A DNA stretch of 41,520 bases, taken from the IMG/VR virus record IMGVR_UViG_3300009505_000025, positions 1 to 41,520 of that record. The stretch is one strand, 5' to 3'. This document shows, one piece after another, positions 17,492-26,946 of the stretch (its first letter is position 1; each line of letters opens with the position of its first letter). The position numbers and the translations under genes were made by a program. A model generated the notes under the pieces. That model had not been told where the DNA came from and did no database searches. It worked only from the letters and a program-made list of their open reading frames with translations. This DNA is from a virus.

Positions 17492-18313
17492 TTAAGGGAA
17501 TGATTTCATTACTTCGCTTTCTACTGAAAACAATTCAACCTTATCTGTATTATTATTAGTTAACGTAAATACACCATAGTGTCCAAGTATTCCGTGAGAC
17601 TCAGCAACTGAGTTTTTTATATACAAAATATATTCAGTTGTGCTCGGAGCAGGAACACCTATTGAGTTGTCTACAACTATATTATTTATACCTGCAGGAA
17701 AGTCTTGATTAACCTCAATTATTCTACCCAATAATGTTGGTAAAGGTGCACCAAAATAAAGCATATCACCGTCATTGTTTAGTGGAGAACCTACAGATAT
17801 TATACTACCTATAGGCATAGTTACAGGAAAAGAAACAGTTGTGGTTGAACCTGTCACAACAATGTTTGCACTTGTACCTATACCATTTAAAGAACGTAAA
17901 GCATACTCGCTTAATTGAGCCGGTGTTGTTCCGTTGTTTCTAACAAAAGCAAAATAAGCACCTTCCTTTTCTTCGTACCAATCTTTTAATATAAAGCCAT
18001 CGTCTTGTTGGTCACTAATTAATATTGTACCCCAACTATCATCACCCTCTAAGTTTATTGTTTTAAAAAGTTTATTTTCTAAGGGTATGTCATTGAATAC
18101 AGATTGCATTATAGATGGATAGTTTATACCATAGTATCTATTTCTTACAGGGTTTGTATTATGTCGATAAAGATTACCCCCCTTAAACGTATAGAAATAA
18201 TTGTTCATACCAATCATCCAATCCGGATAATATGAATAAAAAGATGGAAATCCTTTAACTCCATTATCATAGGTTAATGTGTATATCGTATCCTTATTTA
18301 CTTGATTACTCAT
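17492..18313 (-). CDS. Tail appendage protein, unrecognised
   Basis: This is a 273-aa soluble protein. The N-terminal 110 residues are rich in Tyr, Trp and Phe (GFPSFYSYYPDWMIGMNNYF, then KGGNLYRHNT), which looks like a compact beta-propeller blade or adaptor fold. The rest is Gly/Thr/Val-rich beta sequence ending in a short strand-rich domain. It follows the Cys-rich 386-aa gene and precedes the GNAT gene, so it is most likely part of the tail tip or an adsorption appendage. I recognise similar aromatic modules from large tail proteins of Bacteroidetes phages but know no exact function. Confidence 0.6.
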   Translation of the reverse strand: MSNQVNKDTIYTLTYDNGVKGFPSFYSYYPDWMIGMNNYFYTFKGGNLYRHNTNPVRNRYYGINYPSIMQSVFNDIPLENKLFKTINLEGDDSWGTILISDQQDDGFILKDWYEEKEGAYFAFVRNNGTTPAQLSEYALRSLNGIGTSANIVVTGSTTTVSFPVTMPIGSIISVGSPLNNDGDMLYFGAPLPTLLGRIIEVNQDFPAGINNIVVDNSIGVPAPSTTEYILYIKNSVAESHGILGHYGVFTLTNNNTDKVELFSVESEVMKSFP

Positions 18314-18323
18314 ATTTTATATT

Positions 18324-19484
18324 TTATGGACAGTGTACTGTGTCATCACAGGCTCTGCTTATTGGACTTACTTGTTGTGCATTTGTTGCACCACTACCTG
18401 TAGAGGTTATTTCACCACAGTAAATAGTTGCTTCAACTTCTTGGGTTACTAAATTTACTCTTTTATACTGAATAACCTCACCGACAACATTAGTGTTAAA
18501 TCTGTCATTCATTGTCCAAAGTTGACCTGTAGTACAATCTTCTAATGTAATAGTATTACAGTAGTTGCTTTGCTTGTCTGTAACTACACCGCTTTGTACC
18601 CTATAGATGTATCCGGTAGGATGTAAATACCACCCATCATTTACGGATACTGCACCGTTTTTATCCGCAAAAATATAATCGTGAACAAACACATTGTTTT
18701 GAGTTGATTGACTATTTACCGGAACGTGATAAACATATTGGTCTAAAATTTCAGCACAAGCTTGTTCTTGGTTTGAGTTGTATCCTGCAAGAAGTTTAGG
18801 TATTTCTACAGGACATTTAACATCAATAGTCCAAGCAGTTCCGCCACAAGGTCCTATAACCTCTACATTTACAACAGTAGGAGATGGGTTGGGTTTTGGT
18901 ATAACCATAATACAATCACCCGGACCACCTGCAGTTAGTTGGTTTTGAGGTGCGTTTATAATTACAGTCTCAGAATTTCCTGTATTAACAAATGAAGAAC
19001 CTGAGTATTCATAAACTGTAAGATTGTAATTTCCTTCTATTGCACCACCACAACCACCTTGACTTCCGGTTGAACCTATGAATGTTGGCACTCCTGCAGT
19101 TACTGATTGTAACAAACCAAACTGTGGTGAACTTAATTTATTGTAAGTTGTTCCGTCATAAATAACTCTAATACCGTCAGGTACATTTGCAGGGTTAAAC
19201 GTTACAACTATAGCACCCGTATCTGTAGCAGTTCCTCCCGTATCTACGTCTAACCTATAAATACCTTCACCACCTGATGCTGCTATAGAAGTTCCGCAAG
19301 GAGTAGCACAAGTAGGACAAATTTGAGGAGGTAATAATTCAAAAACATTGCCTACAGGGACTTGCTCTCTTGAGACCACACCATCTGAATAAAAAGCAGC
19401 AGGTGCATAATTAGCCAACGTAGGGTCTGTGTATACCGCAGTTGAGTTGCTTAGTGTTGTTCCGTCTATGTAATATATTGCCAT
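18324..19484 (-). CDS. Cysteine-rich tail appendage protein
   Basis: This is a 386-aa beta-rich protein with about 13 cysteines, several in pairs or clusters (CPTCATPC at residues about 56-63, then GGCGG, GPCGG and a final VHCP). Short Ig-like or fibronectin-like stretches (GTAWTIDVKCPVEIP) resemble parts of the C-terminus of the neighbouring 1549-aa tail hub, whose end is also Cys-rich. So many cysteines in a protein without a signal peptide suggest metal binding or disulfides formed in the assembled virion. Position after the hub suggests a receptor-contacting or hub-capping part. Confidence 0.6.
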   Translation of the reverse strand: MAIYYIDGTTLSNSTAVYTDPTLANYAPAAFYSDGVVSREQVPVGNVFELLPPQICPTCATPCGTSIAASGGEGIYRLDVDTGGTATDTGAIVVTFNPANVPDGIRVIYDGTTYNKLSSPQFGLLQSVTAGVPTFIGSTGSQGGCGGAIEGNYNLTVYEYSGSSFVNTGNSETVIINAPQNQLTAGGPGDCIMVIPKPNPSPTVVNVEVIGPCGGTAWTIDVKCPVEIPKLLAGYNSNQEQACAEILDQYVYHVPVNSQSTQNNVFVHDYIFADKNGAVSVNDGWYLHPTGYIYRVQSGVVTDKQSNYCNTITLEDCTTGQLWTMNDRFNTNVVGEVIQYKRVNLVTQEVEATIYCGEITSTGSGATNAQQVSPISRACDDTVHCP

Positions 19485-19495
19485 AATATTTAATT

Positions 19496-22400
19496 TTATT
19501 CAGGTGATTCATTACAACCACAACAAGCATCTAATAGGTCGTCACCTTTACATAAATCTATTGCAGTTGGTTTTCTTAAATCCCATACTAAATACAAATA
19601 ATCTCCATCACTACCACCCGGCATTGTGAATTCACCTGTATAAACATTTGGTTGACCCGAAGTGTCAGTAACCAAAGTAGTACACTGTGGTATTAATGCA
19701 GCTATTGATTGTGGTGTGTTTGCAAAGTTATCAGCACTTCTGAGATATCTAAGCTTATTAGTATTGTTATCCCAAACTGCAGTATCTGTAACAAACTTGT
19801 TCCATAACATTTTTACAGTAGAACCTGTTGTTGGAATTGCTCCATTACCTTGCTGACCCGAAACCACATTATAATAACTAACTACAGGATTACCTGCACC
19901 CGGGTCAAACTGAACTAACGTAGATGTTAATGGAGAAACAAAAGTACCATCAACGTATCTAAACTGAGTATGAATATCCAAACCTGATTCATTTGCACTT
20001 GTGGCAACAACCTCTATAACGGTTATTGTTTTTGCATCAGGACAAGGAACATTTAGAGTTAAGGTTACTGCGTTAGTAGGACTTATTGTTACATTTATTT
20101 CAGTAACTGAAATCACATTTTTCTGAATAACTACACTTCCACTTGAATTCTCATTAGATACGGTTGTGGTGTTACCGTTATACTCAATAATAACATCAAA
20201 CGTTCCACTGATTTGAGCAACATCCCAAACTATTTCAACAGGTCCTATAACCTCTCCCATTTCAAAACAAGCATCAAAATCTTGTGAAGCAAGAATTGTA
20301 AGTTGTTGTGATATACCACAAGCCACACATTCTTTTTCCACAGGAATTAATTCTTTATTTGAATTTAAAACGTACTCATTCATATAAGGGTCAAACCCTC
20401 CTAACTTTTGAGTTTCAAATTGTGTGTTAAACAAATCTCTAAACCAAGTCCGCATACCATATCCTGATATAGTTTCAAGACTGTCGTTTTGGTAACTTGT
20501 TCCACTGAGTTTTAAAACTGCACCACGCTTAGCATCAGTGAAGTATTTATCGGGACCCCATTTAGCAAAACTTTCAGGGTTGTGACTAATACCAAACTCT
20601 TCTATTCTTGCTATTTGAGTTCCTAAAACCTCAGGGACCGATTGTAATAAGTTACCTGCACCTGCATCTGACAATAGATTCTTTCCTTGAAGAACATAGG
20701 ATATCTTATCCTCTTGCAATGTTAGTACATCAGTCTCTCTTGCAAATAATTTTTGAATAGGACCAAATGATTCTTCTAAAGCTTTAAAGTTTAGTAATCC
20801 TCCGTTAAATTCATTAAGTCTATTTACGTTTGATTCATCATTGTAAATGCCACTGTAAGTAATATCTGCTCCTCTTCGAACTCTTGAATAGTCTATAGCC
20901 TCTGTAGAAGTTACTCTATTCCCAAGTTTAAAATCCTTGCCAATTACACTGTCTCTAATTTTATAGCTTTCAACACCATTTCCAAACGCATAACAATTAA
21001 AAAACTTTGAATCAATTATTGCAGGTTGATTAGTTGACAATACTTGGTTTTGAATATTACCTAAGTGTGTACCTGCCGGTATTGGGGTTGAACCTATATT
21101 TATATCTGCCGGGTCAAACGGTGGTGTTGAAGGGTTTATACTAACACTACCACATTCTGCAGCTAATGTTATTGTGGTTCCTGAACCTGCTGAACTACCC
21201 GTAACTAAAACCTGCTGAGGTGACCCGTAAATATCAATGTAGTCAAATACCACATCGTTTATATCGTCATTCTCTATTGTGAAATTACATATGTTGTTTC
21301 CTCTAATAACACTAAATGTTTCTGAACCCTCATACCAAATATCCGGTGATGCATCAAGTGGCTCACTTTCAAAAACACAAGTATTCTCTGCTCTAAAAAC
21401 AGTAATACAAACATTTAAAAAGGACCTTCTTTTCTTACTGCTACCACACGCTCTTGTACCTCTTGTCTGAAAAAACAATTCGTTTGTAGAAGAGTTTCTT
21501 AAAAACCCAAAATATATTGTACACAAATCTTGAGGAAGAGAACCTGTAGTTGTACCTACATAATCTGTATCAAAATCACAACCACTTCCCGGATTACCAA
21601 TACTACTAACACCAAGTGCTAATACATCTTTTATATTATCTCCCTCAAACCATTCTTGAAAGTTGTCGTAATCTTGAGAAGCAACTGCAGTTTTTTCTAA
21701 GTTCCATCTTCTACCCTCACACTTATTACCCGAACCTCTTCTTTTAACCTCTATGTCAAAAGTAATTCTTGAGTTTGCAGGAATGGTGTAATCTGTATGT
21801 GTAGAGCCGGGAATATTAGGGTCCGGCTGAGATAAGCTTACCGGATAATTAACCTGTGGGTAACTACCTGATGATTTTCTCGTGTTGCTTTTACAACCAT
21901 AATCTACAACTGCATTCTCTCCTTGTTGAACTCCAAACGAATTAGCCTTAATCTTCATATAAGTTCCTGAAGGAATAGGAAGATTCGTAGTTGGGTCTGC
22001 CTCGGATGCTACCTCTATAAAGTCTTTTTGCTTAGCCTCTTTTTCAAGAACAGTAGCAAATACACAACCTGAAGTTGGACCATCAACATCTCTCTTTACA
22101 ATCAGTCTTTGACCATCTGTAATCTTTTGAGAGTTTTCTCCTTGAAGTAAAAAGTACGTTTGACTGTCTTGTGGGTCGGTAAAGAATATGCTTGAATAAA
22201 TTGTTTCATATGTTTCTCTATCAGGCTTTATAGCAAACTTATAATTTGTTGCCCAAAATGGAGCAATTTGTGATGTTGGTATATTAACATATATACTGTT
22301 AGCGGTATCAGAGTCATCACAGGAAAAATGAGTTGTATTATATTGGCTAACCAATGCAGGTGTTGAACGATTAAACTCATCCATATAAATAATACCAACC

Positions 22401-24145
22401 TCATACCCTCTATTACTATGTAGACTTTCTCCTGAACCTAATTTGTTATATAAAAGTTCTATATCAACTGCTTTAAAATATTCAGTTGTTATGGTTGTAG
22501 GTGTTACAATATCGGGTGAAGCATATTGAGCAGCAGGAAATCTAAATTTAACAACATTAGAACCCGGAGTTACATCAAGCTGAATAGCTTGTTCTACTGC
22601 ACTTATACCGCTTTGATAAATAAGTTCTGTTCCGTCTAAGTCAGGTTTAAATAATCTATTAAAAGCATCTGTCATTGTGCTACCATCATCTCGAGTAGCC
22701 ATAGGCTGAATATTACCACCGGGTAATGAAGTACCTAATTGACCTAATGTAATACTGCTTATTCCCCATTCATACACACTTGCATAATCTTGTTGTAGCA
22801 AGAAAGTATACTGAAATAGTAGTTCTTCATTTGTTTCAACAGGTGTTGTTCCACCACTAAAGGATGCGTGTTCAAATGTACATAACACTGTTATTGTAGC
22901 ACCCTCTACTAAATCAACTCCTTGAAAGTCATATTCTAAACCTGCATCGTTTATTGTTTGAGAGCCATCTATTGTGTAGTTAACATTAAAAGATTCCCCT
23001 TCAACGTCTGTGTCATCAAAAGATTCTGAAACTGCTTCTGTTGTATAATCAAGTCTAACAGGATTACCGTCTCCTGTAACCATATTATATCCCTCAACAT
23101 AGTTACCATACATAATTCTGTTACCCATTAAGGTTGATGCTTGAGCAAGTAACGGAACGTTGTCATACAGTCTTAAAACTTCTGCCTCAGGTAATATTGT
23201 AAAAATTTTACTATTAGTAAAAGAGTATGTTACATCCTGAAAGTCTGAATAACCTTGGTCATTCTTATCAAGTTTTTCAATGATTTTTATAACAGGACTG
23301 TTAGCCTCTTTGAACAAAAGGTCAACCCCTTTTACTAAAGGTCCTCCTGTATTAAACGTAACTAAAGCCGTGTTATAAATATTAACCACACCCTCATTAA
23401 GATAACTCTCACCGGAAAACAGAAAAGGTCCCGGGTTAAAAGCAGGTGGTGTAAACTGTGATGTAGCCGAATACTCATCATCATCATACTTGTATCTATA
23501 TCCAAAACAAACAAATCTTTCCTCTAAAAAGTTTTCCTGACTACCTGTTTGTAATAGTAAAATATCAGGTGCGTGAGTGGGAGGTTTTTTAATAACCAAT
23601 ATATCTTCTGCAGGAAATCCATCTACCCCACTTGCATCAGGATTTGCATAATTTTTTTGTACATTTATCTTTCTTGGAGGATTATAATTATCTGTAAAAA
23701 ACAACAAGTTTTCTACCTTATCAACTCCTGTAAATAAATAGTCATCATTAAAGTTTAATGTAGTATCTACACCGCCACCATCGTCTTTACTAATAATGTG
23801 ATATACAACTATATTATTATTTGAATTCCAAGAAACTATTAAGTCCAACTTACCTGTGTTGCTATCAGTAAATGCAGGGTCGTGTATCATCCAATAAATG
23901 GTTTCAAAAGCACCATCATCAAAAGCACCTATACATTTGGCTTGAGCAGATAATGCAACACCATCAACTTGAATATTGGTTATTAATAGATTACCCTTTG
24001 AGTTTTCTATAACCCCTATTTCAGCACCTTCCGTTGAACCCATACGAACATTTAATGCATCAATGTACTCCCCGTTTGGAACGAGTCGCTCATCAACCAT
24101 TTTGTTCATTTTACCTTGGGTAAAGTTTCTTGTTATATTTGCCAT
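19496..24145 (-). CDS. Tail tube/hub protein, tail tubular protein B-like with large insertions
   Basis: This is a 1549-aa protein, about twice the size of T7 gp12. The N-terminus (MANITRNFTQGKMNKMVDER, then LVPNGEYIDALNVRMGSTEG) is the characteristic opening of the tail tubular B/stabilisation proteins of podoviruses: a short acidic blade beginning that introduces a beta-propeller. A second conserved-looking block near residues 1090-1290 (SRVRRGADITYSGIYNDESN and TDVLTLQEDKISYVLQGKNL) supports this. The final region carries an Ig-like domain and a Cys cluster, with four cysteines in the last 18 residues (DACCGC). It forms the distal tail tube and hub where appendages dock. It lies one base from the tail tube A-like gene. 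Confidence 0.8.
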   Translation of the reverse strand: MANITRNFTQGKMNKMVDERLVPNGEYIDALNVRMGSTEGAEIGVIENSKGNLLITNIQVDGVALSAQAKCIGAFDDGAFETIYWMIHDPAFTDSNTGKLDLIVSWNSNNNIVVYHIISKDDGGGVDTTLNFNDDYLFTGVDKVENLLFFTDNYNPPRKINVQKNYANPDASGVDGFPAEDILVIKKPPTHAPDILLLQTGSQENFLEERFVCFGYRYKYDDDEYSATSQFTPPAFNPGPFLFSGESYLNEGVVNIYNTALVTFNTGGPLVKGVDLLFKEANSPVIKIIEKLDKNDQGYSDFQDVTYSFTNSKIFTILPEAEVLRLYDNVPLLAQASTLMGNRIMYGNYVEGYNMVTGDGNPVRLDYTTEAVSESFDDTDVEGESFNVNYTIDGSQTINDAGLEYDFQGVDLVEGATITVLCTFEHASFSGGTTPVETNEELLFQYTFLLQQDYASVYEWGISSITLGQLGTSLPGGNIQPMATRDDGSTMTDAFNRLFKPDLDGTELIYQSGISAVEQAIQLDVTPGSNVVKFRFPAAQYASPDIVTPTTITTEYFKAVDIELLYNKLGSGESLHSNRGYEVGIIYMDEFNRSTPALVSQYNTTHFSCDDSDTANSIYVNIPTSQIAPFWATNYKFAIKPDRETYETIYSSIFFTDPQDSQTYFLLQGENSQKITDGQRLIVKRDVDGPTSGCVFATVLEKEAKQKDFIEVASEADPTTNLPIPSGTYMKIKANSFGVQQGENAVVDYGCKSNTRKSSGSYPQVNYPVSLSQPDPNIPGSTHTDYTIPANSRITFDIEVKRRGSGNKCEGRRWNLEKTAVASQDYDNFQEWFEGDNIKDVLALGVSSIGNPGSGCDFDTDYVGTTTGSLPQDLCTIYFGFLRNSSTNELFFQTRGTRACGSSKKRRSFLNVCITVFRAENTCVFESEPLDASPDIWYEGSETFSVIRGNNICNFTIENDDINDVVFDYIDIYGSPQQVLVTGSSAGSGTTITLAAECGSVSINPSTPPFDPADINIGSTPIPAGTHLGNIQNQVLSTNQPAIIDSKFFNCYAFGNGVESYKIRDSVIGKDFKLGNRVTSTEAIDYSRVRRGADITYSGIYNDESNVNRLNEFNGGLLNFKALEESFGPIQKLFARETDVLTLQEDKISYVLQGKNLLSDAGAGNLLQSVPEVLGTQIARIEEFGISHNPESFAKWGPDKYFTDAKRGAVLKLSGTSYQNDSLETISGYGMRTWFRDLFNTQFETQKLGGFDPYMNEYVLNSNKELIPVEKECVACGISQQLTILASQDFDACFEMGEVIGPVEIVWDVAQISGTFDVIIEYNGNTTTVSNENSSGSVVIQKNVISVTEINVTISPTNAVTLTLNVPCPDAKTITVIEVVATSANESGLDIHTQFRYVDGTFVSPLTSTLVQFDPGAGNPVVSYYNVVSGQQGNGAIPTTGSTVKMLWNKFVTDTAVWDNNTNKLRYLRSADNFANTPQSIAALIPQCTTLVTDTSGQPNVYTGEFTMPGGSDGDYLYLVWDLRKPTAIDLCKGDDLLDACCGCNESPE

Positions 24146-24146
24146 A

Positions 24147-25070
24147 TTATTTTAGCCACTTATCTCTACCCCTTAAGTTTTGCAATAGTCTTCCGGGATG
24201 TATGTTACTAATTCTAATTTTTGCATTTCTTAAGAGTGCAGCTTTACGCTTTCTCTTTCTTGCAACAATATATTCTTGAGTATTAAGTTTAGTGCTAAGT
24301 ATTGCAAACTCAATGTATGCATAAATAAACTCTTCAAATAATTTATTCACTGTAACTAAACTATCATCACCATTCTCCATACCATCAGAAACATATTCAA
24401 GAACACATAACTCACCTGCCATACCTGAACTAAAATTAATTACACCTCCTTTGGGGTTAATTTTAAAAGTAGGATTAGCGTTTGCAGTCTCTGTATTTAA
24501 ACCATAACGTGCACCAATTCCATATTCAAAGTACCAAGCACCATCTACACAATGACCTGCTTTTCCATAATACTCTGAGTTTTGATTTAAGTATATGCTT
24601 TGTTTAGTTCCTTTTATTCTGTCGTAATCTAAATCTGAATATTGTGGAGATAAAGCATTACCGTCTAAGTCAAACAATATTCTACATTCATTATCCTGTA
24701 AATAAGCACCGGACCAATTAGTCTGAATATTTTCTGTTAGAGGCATTAATAAGCCATCTCTATACAAAGAGATTCTCACCCAATTCACATAGTCTGATGG
24801 AAGAACATATCTCAATGTGTCACAGACACTTAGTTCTAATATTTTTATTTCTTTAAATGCATCGTAGTTCAGTTCTTGAATCGCTCTTTTTGCGTGAAAC
24901 AAAACTTTAAATCTTTCTTCGTTGTTTATCAAGTTATGATTTCCTGCATACATTAACATAAAATTGTTAACTATATCTTCAAGAGAGACATATTGATATG
25001 AACCCCAATTTGCATTTTCAGGAGGTAGTCCCCCATTTTCATAATACTGATATTGTGATATATAACTCAT
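24147..25070 (-). CDS. Tail tubular protein A-like / connector protein
   Basis: This is a 307-aa protein, helical at the N-terminus (LEDIVNNFMLMYAGNHNLIN, then ERFKVLFHAKRAIQELNYDA) with a beta-rich middle and a basic C-terminal helix (ARKRKRKAALLRN). The pattern of N-terminal helices plus a small beta barrel fits T7 gp11-like tail tube A or gp4-like adaptors, longer than T7 gp11 by about 110 residues. It directly precedes the tail tubular B-like gene in transcription order, as gp11 precedes gp12 in T7. The assignment rests mainly on that order. Confidence 0.65.
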   Translation of the reverse strand: MSYISQYQYYENGGLPPENANWGSYQYVSLEDIVNNFMLMYAGNHNLINNEERFKVLFHAKRAIQELNYDAFKEIKILELSVCDTLRYVLPSDYVNWVRISLYRDGLLMPLTENIQTNWSGAYLQDNECRILFDLDGNALSPQYSDLDYDRIKGTKQSIYLNQNSEYYGKAGHCVDGAWYFEYGIGARYGLNTETANANPTFKINPKGGVINFSSGMAGELCVLEYVSDGMENGDDSLVTVNKLFEEFIYAYIEFAILSTKLNTQEYIVARKRKRKAALLRNAKIRISNIHPGRLLQNLRGRDKWLK

Positions 25071-25072
25071 AA

Positions 25073-26038
25073 TTATTTCTCTTCTTGGTTATTGGCTTGT
25101 TCTTCAGCCTGAGCGAATTGAACTGCACCTATTTCTCTTATAGACATACCTGCATATTGCAGTATTTTATTTATTAAATTAACCTCATCATCGTTTGGTA
25201 ATTCAAAATCCTGATAATCAGCAGCACTCTCATCAAATGAAGGTTCTCCATTAATCAATGTAACGTATGTCCAATTTGGTGTATAAGGGAACCTTATGTA
25301 TTGACATATAACTTGACCCGGGTTGTTTATAGTATAAGGAAACATATCACCCACCAATGCCTCTTGCGTATAAGCCGGGTATGTTAGATTCGGAGAAGTA
25401 AGAATAGAGTTGTTAAGCATAGTTATTTTGCTATGCGGAACTTTTTCTGCTTCCTTTACTGTTCTTCCTTTAAAAACGGTATATCTAAGTGGGAATGTAC
25501 TTACCACATTTGGAGTAACAGTGAGAGCATCACCCGTTGTGCTTATCGCAGTTACAACTAAATTGTAAGCAATGTTTCCTATTTCTACACCAACTATATC
25601 TCCTATCTCTACACCATCTGCGTTAAAGTCTGCCGATGAATCTACTATTTTATTTTGACCACCAACATTACTTGTAGTGGTTCCACTTGTAATTACTTTA
25701 TTATTAATAAGCATTTTATTAATTAAGTAGTAATCATTATTAGTGGTTAATAGAGATGGCAAAAAATACCCATTAGTATTTACAACACTTTGAGTTAAAG
25801 GTAGAGTTTCAGAAAATGTGTCAATAACCTCCTCTAATCCTTTGGTAATATCAGCATAACCCGTACCTGATTTACGAGCATTCTCTTTGTTAATCTGATA
25901 GTTGTAAGAATAAAAATAATCTTCAAATAAATCTAACTGTGCTTGTTTTGCAAATAAGTTAAAATCCGATGGGGATATATATCCGTAGTTATTCTTATTC
26001 AGTACCGACATTACTGTTTGTCTAACTGAATTTATCAT
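25073..26038 (-). CDS. Head-tail connector/ring protein
   Basis: This 321-aa protein begins with a helical region (MINSVRQTVMSVLNKNNYGY and then FNLFAKQAQLDLFEDYFY), continues with beta-rich Val/Thr sequence in the middle, and ends in an acidic Gln/Glu tail. Its place between the capsid region and the tail tube genes suggests one of the rings below the portal; crAss-like phages carry extra ring proteins here compared with T7. It has its own promoter-like TATCTTTG 16 bases upstream and follows a strong terminator, so it may start a tail transcription unit. Confidence 0.55.
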   Translation of the reverse strand: MINSVRQTVMSVLNKNNYGYISPSDFNLFAKQAQLDLFEDYFYSYNYQINKENARKSGTGYADITKGLEEVIDTFSETLPLTQSVVNTNGYFLPSLLTTNNDYYLINKMLINNKVITSGTTTSNVGGQNKIVDSSADFNADGVEIGDIVGVEIGNIAYNLVVTAISTTGDALTVTPNVVSTFPLRYTVFKGRTVKEAEKVPHSKITMLNNSILTSPNLTYPAYTQEALVGDMFPYTINNPGQVICQYIRFPYTPNWTYVTLINGEPSFDESAADYQDFELPNDDEVNLINKILQYAGMSIREIGAVQFAQAEEQANNQEEK

Positions 26039-26054
26039 CTGTCATTCTTTTTTA

Positions 26055-26062
26055 CAAAGATA
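26055..26062 (-). promoter_or_regulatory. Promoter-like TATCTTTG upstream of the tail module
   Basis: The minus strand carries TATCTTTG, matching TAnnTTTG, just after the terminator of the 250-aa gene and 16 bases before the ATG of the connector gene. A terminator followed at once by a -7 element and a short A-rich leader is a convincing unit boundary, although no -33 TTG is visible because that space is filled by the terminator hairpin. Confidence 0.55.
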
Positions 26063-26064
26063 AT

Positions 26065-26099
26065 GAAAAAAAAAGAGGAGTCAGAAAACTGACCCCTCT
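26065..26099 (-). terminator. Intrinsic terminator after the 250-aa head gene
   Basis: On the minus strand AGAGGGGTCAG, loop TTTT, CTGACTCCTCT forms an 11-bp stem with one G-U pair (26074-26099), followed directly by a run of eight U (26066-26073). Strength and geometry are those of a classic rho-independent terminator. It separates the head genes from the tail genes. Confidence 0.9.
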
Positions 26100-26122
26100 C
26101 TTAGAATAAGTGATTATTACTA

Positions 26123-26875
26123 CTAATCCAATAAACCCTCTAAGTGTTTTAGTGCTTCTAATCCATCATCACTTTGTAAAAATGAACCTGCCATATCCTC
26201 AGCTTGTGCTCCAAAAGGAACATTTAGCATTTTGGTTTTATTAGTTGGTGTATTGTACCAAACTTCTTTACCGCTCTTACGAGTCGTCAATAAGCCTTGG
26301 TCAAATAATCTTTGTATAGTTCCCATAAATTTCAAATCAGGGTCATTAATAACCTCTAAAAAATCAGAAGGATTATTTCTTGCGAATACTAATACATCTC
26401 TTTTTAATTCAGCAGTTGATAATTTAGTGGTATCAGTGCCAAACAATACTCTACATACATTTTCAAGTTGCTCAATAGATAGTTTTTTAGCTTCAGTTAA
26501 AGCATCTGCTTCCACCATAAGGTCTTCAACCTCTTGTGCCGCATCTTTAGCTTTATCCATTTCAATAAACTTCTTTCCATTTAATGGATGATAATGAAGA
26601 AATTCTTGTAAAACTTGATTCTCTTTAGCAACGTGCAAAAACCCATCTTCAAAAATAATAGGTTCTAACAATGCATTGTCATCTTGCTCATCTACAAAAC
26701 AAGACTTTTGGTTTCGTGCATAACGAAGTTCCCTGTTGGTTCCTGTTTTGTCATCAAAATGTAATAGTGAAAATCTTTTGGAGTGTCTAACCGGCAGCAT
26801 AAAAGATAAAGGTGCTCGGTTTCTTGTAAGCTTGTAACTCTTAGCTACAAATTGCTTGTTGGTTTTTTTTGCCAT
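26123..26875 (-). CDS. Conserved head-region protein of unknown function
   Basis: This 250-aa soluble protein has a basic N-terminus with a segment HFDDKTGTNRELRYARNQKS followed by an acidic part (CFVDEQDDNALLEP). I recognise this arrangement from genes that follow the capsid gene in marine T4-like and podo-like phages, where no function is assigned. Residues 105-180 are helical (KLSIEQLENVCRVLFGTD). The C-terminus is acidic (SDDGLEALKHLEGLLD). It is bracketed by terminators on both sides, so it should be made in amounts different from capsid and tail proteins. Decoration, head completion and assembly-chaperone roles are all possible. Confidence 0.65.
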   Translation of the reverse strand: MAKKTNKQFVAKSYKLTRNRAPLSFMLPVRHSKRFSLLHFDDKTGTNRELRYARNQKSCFVDEQDDNALLEPIIFEDGFLHVAKENQVLQEFLHYHPLNGKKFIEMDKAKDAAQEVEDLMVEADALTEAKKLSIEQLENVCRVLFGTDTTKLSTAELKRDVLVFARNNPSDFLEVINDPDLKFMGTIQRLFDQGLLTTRKSGKEVWYNTPTNKTKMLNVPFGAQAEDMAGSFLQSDDGLEALKHLEGLLD

Positions 26876-26898
26876 TATTATAAAATTTAATTAAAGTT

Positions 26899-26934
26899 TA
26901 AAAAAAGGGAGAGTGTCTTCAAAGACACTCCCCC
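26899..26934 (-). terminator. Intrinsic terminator after the major capsid gene, built on the 16-bp repeat
   Basis: In the minus-strand RNA a 13-bp stem with one G-U pair (26907-26919 with 26922-26934) is followed by a run of seven U (26900-26906). The inner 16 bases of the stem (26913-26928) are exactly the repeat GTGTCTTTGAAGACAC that occurs three more times inside genes. It lies 13 bases beyond the capsid stop, so it should end most capsid transcripts with some read-through into the 250-aa gene. Confidence 0.88.
26913..26928. repeat. 16-bp near-palindrome, copy 3 (in capsid terminator)
   Basis: The reverse orientation GTGTCTTCAAAGACAC on the plus strand. It forms the inner part of the terminator stem after the capsid gene, the only intergenic copy. 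Confidence 0.85.
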
Positions 26935-26946
26935 AATATAATCATC

